This document shows, one piece after another, positions 58,303 through 64,000 of a stretch of DNA of 64,000 bases. A model generated the notes under the pieces. That model ran no database searches. It was given only the letters and a program-made list of their open reading frames with translations, and was not told the origin of the DNA. The translations under genes were made by a program, and so were the position numbers. Each line of letters opens with the position of its first letter. Within the stretch, counting starts at the first letter, position 1. This stretch comes from Desulfosporosinus lacus DSM 15449 (GTDB lineage: Bacteria; Bacillota; Desulfitobacteriia; Desulfitobacteriales; Desulfitobacteriaceae), in assembly GCF_900129935.1 (NCBI RefSeq), contig NZ_FQXJ01000003.1, positions 372,001 to 436,000 on the forward strand, given 5' to 3'.

Positions 58303-58439
58303 CTTAAAAAACAAGAAAAAAGTCGAAATTATGCAGGATATTTGATAGGTCAAAGAGAATATAAACAAGTCGAAAATAAACATATCTGGCGCCAGGCCAT
58401 AACTAACATAATCCTTGGATAGGGGGGTGTCTTCAGAAT

Positions 58440-59702
58440 TTGAGTAAGCTTACAGTTACAGGCGGTAAACCACTTGAAGGGACGATTACAGTAAGCGGTG
58501 CAAAAAATGCTGTTCTTCCAATTATTGCAGCAAGTTTGCTATGTAAAGAACCGATACGACTAGATGACGCTCCAGACTTATTAGATGTAAATGTAATGAA
58601 TCGGGTAATTTCTGCGTTGGGAGCGACAGTGGAGCGTAACGGCTCAACACTGAGTATCCATGCCCGTGAGATAGATTGTATTGAGGCCCCGTACGACCTA
58701 GTCTCTCAGATGAGGGCGTCCATAGTTACAATGGGACCATTATTAGCACGAAAAGGTCACGTGCGAATTTCTCACCCAGGAGGGTGTGCAATTGGATCAC
58801 GTCCAATTAACTGGCATCTAAAGGGCTTGGAAGCTTTGGGTGCCGAAGTTAGAATGGATCATGGTTTTTTAGATGTTTCGACAAAGGGTTTAAAGGGAGC
58901 CCGAATTTACTTAGATTACCCAAGCGTAGGTGCCACAGAGAATATAATGATGGCTGCATCTATGGCCCAAGGCACAACTCTTATAGAAAATGCTGCTCAA
59001 GAGCCGGAAATTGTAGATCTTGCAACCTTTTTGAATGAGATGGGTGGCAAAGTTCGTGGCGCTGGTACTAGCATTATCTATATTGAAGGGGTTCCAGAAT
59101 TTCATGGTACAACTCATACTGTGATTCCTGACCGCATTGAGGCAGGAAGCTATTTGCTTTTAGCTGCAGCAACTGGGGGAGATGTCTTAGTTCAGAATGT
59201 GATTGCAGACCATTTAAAGCCATTGATCGCAAAAATGGAAGAAGCCGGAATTCACATGAAGGAAGAAGACGATGGGATTAGGATAAGTGGAGACGGCGTT
59301 TATAATGCGGTTGATATTAAAACTCAGGTCCACCCGGGTTTTCCGACGGATTTACAAGCTCCATTTATGGCATTTTTAACTCGGGCAAAGGGAACAGGAT
59401 TGATTACAGAGACCGTCTTTGAAAATCGTTTTATGCATGTCGATGAGCTAAAGCGTATGGGAGCGGATATCAAGATTGAAGGTCGAAGTGCAATTATTCA
59501 AGGAATAAATCGCTTAAATGCTGCGCCTGTGACAGCAACAGATTTGCGGGCTGGAGCGGCCTTGATCTTAGCAGCACTGACATCTGAAGGGACAACAAGT
59601 ATTAGGGGAATTCATCACATTGATCGAGGTTACGAAATGGTAGAGGAAAAACTATCACGATTAGGTGCCAATATTATTCGCGAGGAAGAGTCAGTTTCCT
59701 AG
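58440..59702 (+). CDS. murA: UDP-N-acetylglucosamine 1-carboxyvinyltransferase
   Basis: 420 residues from TTG 58440 (GGGGGGTGTC upstream). SGAKNAVLPIIAASLL with the substrate Lys-Asn pair, the catalytic Cys in PGGCAIGSRPINWHL, and FPTDLQAPFMAFLT are intact. It starts peptidoglycan precursor synthesis and is the fosfomycin target; Cys at the active site predicts sensitivity. Confidence 0.97.
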   Translation: MSKLTVTGGKPLEGTITVSGAKNAVLPIIAASLLCKEPIRLDDAPDLLDVNVMNRVISALGATVERNGSTLSIHAREIDCIEAPYDLVSQMRASIVTMGPLLARKGHVRISHPGGCAIGSRPINWHLKGLEALGAEVRMDHGFLDVSTKGLKGARIYLDYPSVGATENIMMAASMAQGTTLIENAAQEPEIVDLATFLNEMGGKVRGAGTSIIYIEGVPEFHGTTHTVIPDRIEAGSYLLLAAATGGDVLVQNVIADHLKPLIAKMEEAGIHMKEEDDGIRISGDGVYNAVDIKTQVHPGFPTDLQAPFMAFLTRAKGTGLITETVFENRFMHVDELKRMGADIKIEGRSAIIQGINRLNAAPVTATDLRAGAALILAALTSEGTTSIRGIHHIDRGYEMVEEKLSRLGANIIREEESVS

Positions 59703-60016
59703 CATCTTACTCGATAAGTGTTCAGTATAGGTCATAGCTCCTTCGGTGACACTCATTTTTGTGGCGTTAAAGTACTCGTTGTTGCGTATCTAACGTACAG
59801 GTACAATGTGCTTTCCCTGCATAAGAACAAGAAGTAGATTATTCTGCTCTTGTTCTTTTTTTACTAGTCAGGAAGTATAACTTATCGTATGTAGTTTCCG
59901 AAAGGTCCCTTCTCGCCATCACGGCAATGAAGAGTTATTCTTTATTCAATGTCTGCCATATTCTGTATTCCTTCTGCATAGATTTAAGCAAAATGCTTGT
60001 ACTGCAGGAGGGTTCA
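59703..60016. other. Intergenic region between murA and spoIID
   Basis: Contains a terminator-like AACAAGAAGTAG ... CTGCTCTTGTT stem with a TTTTTT tail (about 59826-59863) and a partial dispersed repeat GGTCCCTTCTCGCCATCAC (copy F, 59904-59922). A hydrophobic reading frame before spoIID is not supported by a ribosome site. Confidence 0.5.
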
Positions 60017-60955
60017 ATGAAAAAAGATTGGATATGGCTCATTGCATTATCACTCTGCATTGTCTTCGTAATTCCCTGGAGTGTATTGCGCTGGCAGAAG
60101 GAGAAGGTTACTCCGGAAGATGTACAAATAAGAGTTCTGATGCCCAATAAAGAAGTTGTAAAACTACCTCTTGAAGAATATTTAGTAGGGGTAGTTTCAG
60201 CAGAAATGCCTGCGGAATTTGAACTCGAGGCATTAAAAGCTCAGGCTGTTGCATCGCGGACCTATGCAGCAAAACGCATAGGGCAAAGCAGTCTGCCAGA
60301 TGTGGGATATGATGTGGACACCACGGTGTTATCACAAGCATGGCTGTCTGATACACAAATGAGAAAAAATTGGGGATTGCTTAATTACTGGCGGTATCGG
60401 ACTAAAATACAAAAAGCTGTGCTTGGAACTCGAGGAATGGTCCTAGTGTTCAATGGAGAATATATCGAAGCTTTATACCACAGCAGCAGCGGAAGAAAGC
60501 CCACAGAGCGATCAGAAGAGGTATGGAGCTCATCTCGACCATATTTACAAAATGTGAATTCAGGTGAAGAAAATTTACAACGCTATATTAAGAAAACTGT
60601 ATATACCACCCAAGATCTTTATAAGAAGTTGGGACTTAGAGAGTCACCGCGGTCTTTGACTGCAACAGATTTTCAAGTGTTAAGCAAGACATCGGTTGGA
60701 AGAGCCAAGACTGTTCGAGTATTAGGCAGGGTGTATCCAGCAACTCAAATCCGTACTATGTTAGGACTCTCCTCGACAGATATTGAATATGCCATTCAAC
60801 CGGAACGCCTTACGATAACTGCGTATGGAAACGGGCATGCTGTAGGAATGTCACAATGGGGAGCCAATGATTTAGCCAAAAAGAGTATCAAAGCAGAAGA
60901 AATTTTAGCATACTATTATCCCGGAACAAAACTCAATACATTAGATAACATTTAG
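60017..60955 (+). CDS. spoIID: Stage II sporulation protein D
   Basis: 312 residues from ATG 60017 (GGAGGG upstream). An N-terminal anchor (WIWLIALSLCIVFVIPWSVL) is followed by the SpoIID transglycosylase domain: LPLEEYLVGVVSAEMPAEFELEALKAQAVASRTYA with the catalytic Glu, and GHAVGMSQWGANDLAKK near the end. It digests septal peptidoglycan for engulfment with SpoIIM and SpoIIP. spoIIQ follows after 72 bases. Confidence 0.95.
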   Translation: MKKDWIWLIALSLCIVFVIPWSVLRWQKEKVTPEDVQIRVLMPNKEVVKLPLEEYLVGVVSAEMPAEFELEALKAQAVASRTYAAKRIGQSSLPDVGYDVDTTVLSQAWLSDTQMRKNWGLLNYWRYRTKIQKAVLGTRGMVLVFNGEYIEALYHSSSGRKPTERSEEVWSSSRPYLQNVNSGEENLQRYIKKTVYTTQDLYKKLGLRESPRSLTATDFQVLSKTSVGRAKTVRVLGRVYPATQIRTMLGLSSTDIEYAIQPERLTITAYGNGHAVGMSQWGANDLAKKSIKAEEILAYYYPGTKLNTLDNI

Positions 60956-61027
60956 AGCATTGAAGGGTGAGGTTTATCTGTCTAAAAGCAGAAACATTCG
61001 GCAAAAATAGATTTAGAGGTGAGTCGA

Positions 61028-61738
61028 ATGAAACGTTGGCATATAGCAAAAGACTGGGTTTTGGTCTGGGGGTTTGCCTTCATACTAGCTGGTCTGATCC
61101 TTTATATTGGGTATCTAAGTTCTGGGGCGGAAATTTCTATAGAAAAACCTCAGAAATTAACTAACGAGTCTGCTCATGCTGTATCGGCTTCTCCTGCTAT
61201 AAAAACAGAAAAAAACAATGGAGCGAACGGCGTATCAGTAACCGAATCAGAACAGATGATGACGAACAGTCTTAATCAAGATCCGGAATTACAGGAAGAA
61301 ATAAAGCTTGTCCTTGGAGAGAAGAATTTAGTCAATGCATCAATCGGGATAAAAGACTTTCCGAGTCCGGTCAATGGGAAGCCTATTCGAAACGTGGGTA
61401 ATTACTATTCTAAGGCATTCGGAAACTATGTCTATCATGCTGGATTAGATTATGCTCTGTCAGAAGGAACAATGATTAGAGCTACACACGGAGGAACGGT
61501 TATTGAAGCAGGACCAGATCCTATCCAGGGGCAGAAAGTAACTTTAGACTGCGGAGAAGGCTGGATAATCACTTATGGAGGACTGGATAACCTTAGAGTT
61601 CAAGAAGGGGAGTTTATAGAAACTCAGGGAGCGCTAGGTCAGGTAGGATTATTTCCTGGATCTGAAGGAGAAAGTGATCAACCACAGCTTCATTACGAAT
61701 TGTGGCACAACGGACAGGTCCAGAGGATAGTGCCCTAA
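61028..61738 (+). CDS. spoIIQ: Stage II sporulation protein Q (M23-like)
   Basis: 236 residues from ATG 61028 (AGAGGTGAG upstream). One membrane helix, a linker, and an M23 peptidase fold (about 120-236). The first zinc motif HAGLDYA is intact, while the usual HxH reads QLHYELWH, so the first His is replaced by Gln as happens in non-catalytic SpoIIQ. It joins SpoIIIAH across the engulfment space. In this lineage the remaining residues might still bind zinc. Confidence 0.9.
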   Translation: MKRWHIAKDWVLVWGFAFILAGLILYIGYLSSGAEISIEKPQKLTNESAHAVSASPAIKTEKNNGANGVSVTESEQMMTNSLNQDPELQEEIKLVLGEKNLVNASIGIKDFPSPVNGKPIRNVGNYYSKAFGNYVYHAGLDYALSEGTMIRATHGGTVIEAGPDPIQGQKVTLDCGEGWIITYGGLDNLRVQEGEFIETQGALGQVGLFPGSEGESDQPQLHYELWHNGQVQRIVP

Positions 61739-61752
61739 TATCAAATTAATCA

Positions 61753-61810
61753 CAGTATTTACTAAAGTCAGGACATCCTTTTAGGGATGTCTTTTTTTAT
61801 TGGGTATGCA
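61753..61810 (+). repeat. Duplicated terminator segment, first copy
   Basis: CAGTATTTACTAAAGTCAGG, GACATCCTTTTAGGGATGTC, TTTTTTTATTGGGTATGCA. A 57-base segment nearly the same recurs at 61922-61978. Confidence 0.75.
61772..61798 (+). terminator. Terminator after spoIIQ
   Basis: GACATCC and GGATGTC pair around six bases, followed by seven T. Confidence 0.8.
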
Positions 61811-61921
61811 GAATTGCGAACCAGAAGGAAGAATGATTGGAGCGAAAAGCGATAAATTAACGTTATTTTGAAGTATGGCATGGAGATAAAGTACAAGATA
61901 AGTGAGCAATAATAAACATCT

Positions 61922-61978
61922 CAGTATTTACCAAGTGAGGACATCCTTTTACGGATGTCTTTTTTTGTTGGGAATGCA
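61922..61978 (+). repeat. Duplicated terminator segment, second copy
   Basis: CAGTATTTACCAAGTGAGGA, CATCCTTTTACGGATGTC, TTTTTTTGTTGGGAATGCA, a few changes from the first copy. It lies just before the spoIIID ribosome site. Confidence 0.75.
61940..61966 (+). terminator. Second copy terminator before spoIIID
   Basis: GACATCC and GGATGTC around six bases with seven T. It stops read-through into spoIIID or, if the promoter is upstream of it, attenuates spoIIID. Confidence 0.75.
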
Positions 61979-62017
61979 TATAAATGTACTACACTTGTGG
62001 ACGAAGGAGGGCTCTGC

Positions 62018-62266
62018 GTGCAAGAATATATACGCAAACGGGTGCTCGATATTGGAACTTACATATTAGAATCGAGTGCTACCGTTCGACAAACGGCTGA
62101 TGTCTTTGGTGTTTCTAAGTCAACAGTTCATAAAGATGTTACGGAACGCCTGCCATTAGTAAATGAAAAGTTATCCATGGAAGTAAAGCATATTCTTGAG
62201 ACAAACAAAGCAGAACGGCATATTCGTGGAGGAGAGGCGACTCGAAAGAAGTACCAAGAGAACTAG
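62018..62266 (+). CDS. spoIIID: Sporulation transcription regulator SpoIIID
   Basis: 82 residues from GTG 62018 (GAAGGAGGGC upstream). MQEYIRKRVLDIGTYILESSATVRQTADVFGVSKSTVHKDVTERLP has the helix-turn-helix at about 23-44, and the basic C-terminal segment (ERHIRGGEATRKKYQ) is the second DNA contact. It switches mother-cell genes after sigma-E. Confidence 0.96.
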   Translation: MQEYIRKRVLDIGTYILESSATVRQTADVFGVSKSTVHKDVTERLPLVNEKLSMEVKHILETNKAERHIRGGEATRKKYQEN

Positions 62267-62473
62267 ATAAGGGTATTTTTAGTTGAAGAAGGGTGAACTT
62301 TAAGGTAATTTGAAAAAAAACTTGGATATCAAAAGGGATTAGCGATTTTATCGCGAATGAATTCAATAACAAGATTATAAGTAGCGAATCTCCCGAGAGG
62401 GAGATTATGCTATTTGTTTATAGTATTATCTAGATGGACAAGCTATTGCTTAACGAAAGGGGTATCTCCGATA

Positions 62474-63469
62474 ATGTTGGGAATTGATTTTGGGATTGAT
62501 TTGGGAATAGATTTAGGGACAGCGAGTGTTTTGGTTTATGCTAAAGGAAAAGGGATTGTCCTGCATGAGCCTTCTGTTATTGCGATCGACAGAAACACAA
62601 ATAAACGAATTGCAGTAGGGGAAGAAGCCAGGTTAATGATTGGACGTACACCAGGAAATATTGTTGCTGTACGTCCAATGCGTGATGGAGTGATCGCAGA
62701 TTATCAGACCACGGAACTCATGCTGAAATATTTCCTGGAGAAAGCAGGAGCCAAGAGATGGCCATTCTTTAAAACTCGAGTTGTCGTTTGCATTCCCTCA
62801 GGAGTTACAGAAGTGGAACAAAGGGCCGTTAAGCAAGCAGCCTACCAGGCCGGAGCTAAAGATGTAAAAGTGGTTGAAGAGCCATATGCAGCGGCGTTGG
62901 GAGCTGGGTTGGATATTTCCGGACCAACAGGCAGTATGGTAGTAGATATAGGTGGAGGAACTACGGATATCGCAGTTCTATCGCTTAATGGAATAGTGGC
63001 CAAACGAAGCCTTCGAGTCGGCGGGGATAAGTTCGATGAAGCTATTAGTCGGTATATCCGACGGGAGCATAATCTTATGATTGGAGAACGTACTGCTGAA
63101 GAAATCAAGATCGCTGTTGGTTCAGCCGTTTCAGAGGGCAGACCGTCTGCGTATATTGATGTGCGTGGACGCGATTTAATTACGGGTTTGCCTAAAACCA
63201 TAAATGTAAATTCTCAAGAGTGTTTCGTTGCACTTGAGGAATCTATCGATGCAATTGTCGCGGGGGTTAAAGAAGTCTTAGAACGCACTCCCCCCGAATT
63301 ATCCTCTGATATCCTCGACAAAGGAATAATTATGACGGGCGGGGGAGCTATGATGTATGGCTTTGACACCCGTCTGTCCCGTGAAACCGGCTTACCGGTT
63401 AGCTTAGCTGAGGATCCTATTTCTTGTGTGGCCTTAGGTACGGGTAAGGTATTGACAGGAAAGTATTAG
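62474..63469 (+). CDS. mbl: MreB-family actin-like protein (Mbl type)
   Basis: 331 residues from ATG 62474. The first phosphate loop is unusual: MLGIDFGIDLGIDLGTASVL repeats the GID(L/F) unit three times where relatives have one or two. The rest is normal (VVCIPSGVTEVEQRAVKQA, PYAAALGAG, MVVDIGGGTTDIAVLSL, DKGIIMTGGGAMMYGFD). It guides side-wall synthesis. The spoIIID-mbl order is as in Bacillus. Confidence 0.93.
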   Translation: MLGIDFGIDLGIDLGTASVLVYAKGKGIVLHEPSVIAIDRNTNKRIAVGEEARLMIGRTPGNIVAVRPMRDGVIADYQTTELMLKYFLEKAGAKRWPFFKTRVVVCIPSGVTEVEQRAVKQAAYQAGAKDVKVVEEPYAAALGAGLDISGPTGSMVVDIGGGTTDIAVLSLNGIVAKRSLRVGGDKFDEAISRYIRREHNLMIGERTAEEIKIAVGSAVSEGRPSAYIDVRGRDLITGLPKTINVNSQECFVALEESIDAIVAGVKEVLERTPPELSSDILDKGIIMTGGGAMMYGFDTRLSRETGLPVSLAEDPISCVALGTGKVLTGKY

Positions 63470-63630
63470 TGTTTCAGAGCATAATTTTAGTGAATTAAAA
63501 ACTATTAACAAACAAAATTGTCCGAGGATAGGTGGTCGATCCGAAATCAGAGTCTTTTCGGATAGGGGCTCCCTTTCCTTGGGCTTTATCATTAATTCCA
63601 TTTCATTCATCCGAAAGGAATAGATTTTTC
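63470..63630. other. Structured intergenic region before the tagA-like gene
   Basis: ATCCGAAA (about 63539) pairs with TTTCGGAT (about 63556-63563), followed by GGGGCTCCCTTTCCTTGGGC, which can form a second stem. No riboswitch class that I know matches. Confidence 0.35.
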
Positions 63631-64000
63631 ATGAGGGTCGATATTCTCGGGATCACCGTAAATACATATTCTATGCAAGAAACTGTTGAAGAGATTCGGA
63701 AGGCTGTAGAAAACAGGGTAAAGATACGTGTGGTTACAGCTAATCCGGAAATGATCTATGCATCTGGTAAAGATCAGCAAATTAGGAACCTGATTAATTC
63801 TGCAGATATAGTAACGGCAGATGGGATCGGTGTTGTTTGGGCTTCTCAGCGGCTAAGAACTCCGGTTCAGGAACGAGTGACAGGGATAGATTTAATCCAG
63901 GCTTTATTTCCGGTGGCGGATCAGAATAAATGGCGGATTTTCTTTCTAGGAGGGAAACCAGGCATAGCCCGGGAGGCAGGAATCCAAGTTGCCCAGAAAT
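63631..64000 (+). CDS. tagA: WecG/TagA/CpsF-family glycosyltransferase (3' end outside window)
   Basis: The frame from ATG 63631 (CGAAAGGAATAG upstream) is open to the window end (123 codons). MRVDILGITVNTYSMQETVEEI, VTANPEMIYAS, ADGIGVVWASQ, ERVTGIDLI and the start of IFFLGGKPGIA are the WecG/TagA signatures. Family members transfer ManNAc to the undecaprenyl-GlcNAc linkage unit, and mnaA in this window supplies that sugar. Confidence 0.9.
   Translation, partial: MRVDILGITVNTYSMQETVEEIRKAVENRVKIRVVTANPEMIYASGKDQQIRNLINSADIVTADGIGVVWASQRLRTPVQERVTGIDLIQALFPVADQNKWRIFFLGGKPGIAREAGIQVAQK

Noticed and set aside
59927-60016. Extended N-terminus of spoIID
   Set aside because: The added residues contain a second hydrophobic stretch and overlap the repeat, while ATG 60017 has a proper GGAGGG site and matches the usual start.

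Overview
The window reads as a chromosome segment of an endospore-forming Firmicute of the Peptococcaceae/Desulfitobacteriaceae type; Desulfosporosinus is my best guess, inferred from gene content and order rather than from any search. Evidence for a spore former: sleB-ypeB, spo0F, spoIID, spoIIQ, spoIIID and an mbl-type mreB. Evidence for Gram-positive chromosomal order: rpmE-(yqhQ relic)-prfA-prmC-tsaC-mntP-ywlE-rpiB-ywlG-glyA-upp-comEB-mnaA-atp operon-ywmB-murA-spoIID-spoIIQ-spoIIID-mbl-tagA. Most genes lie on the + strand. No rRNA, tRNA or CRISPR was seen.

Region 1 (1-11.6 kb) is the accessory and most interesting part. It begins inside an NHLM-type peptide-export ABC transporter, followed by an overlapping substrate-binding lipoprotein and two small-molecule permeases. 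Then comes a cluster of short precursor-like peptides. Four share a roughly 70-residue Nif11-like leader ending in a double-glycine motif (LSDEELDSVAGG type). Two further GG peptides have different leaders. Four of the six carry tails with paired CxxC motifs that look like tiny zinc ribbons. Mixed in are an ECF-type sigma factor whose overlapping partner gene is itself a GG peptide, an HExxH protein (putative zinc peptidase), an exported unknown protein and a lipoprotein. Three genes share a near-identical upstream element (TGTAAT-N17-GTATT, 73-80 nt before the start codon). The junction of one peptide contains a run of nine G that would act as an on/off switch if it slips. Decayed leader fragments show birth and death of peptide genes. 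No classical RiPP modification enzyme is visible, so the system may work by leader removal and export, or its maturase lies upstream of the window.

Region 2 (11.6-22.9 kb) is mixed: a response-regulator diguanylate cyclase with Glu in place of the phospho-acceptor Asp, glnS, a small orphan peptide, a DUF3102 relic, a TIGR00300-family enzyme, an intact IS4-family element (10-bp target duplication, hairpins at both ends), an NlpC/P60 hydrolase, ybaK, a UgtP-like glycosyltransferase and an Elp3-like radical SAM protein.

Region 3 (22.9-41 kb) holds housekeeping operons: a DUF1836 regulator with a palindrome inside its promoter, nfeD-floA, sleB-ypeB, DUF1934-argS, rpoE, pyrG, femX-alr, spo0F, fba-fsa-glpX and rpmE. 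Several intergenic spaces here carry a mosaic of dispersed palindromic repeats.

Region 4 (41-64 kb) is the conserved prfA-to-mbl block with the complete F1Fo ATP synthase operon, then cell wall and sporulation genes. The last gene, a TagA/WecG-type glycosyltransferase, is cut by the window end.
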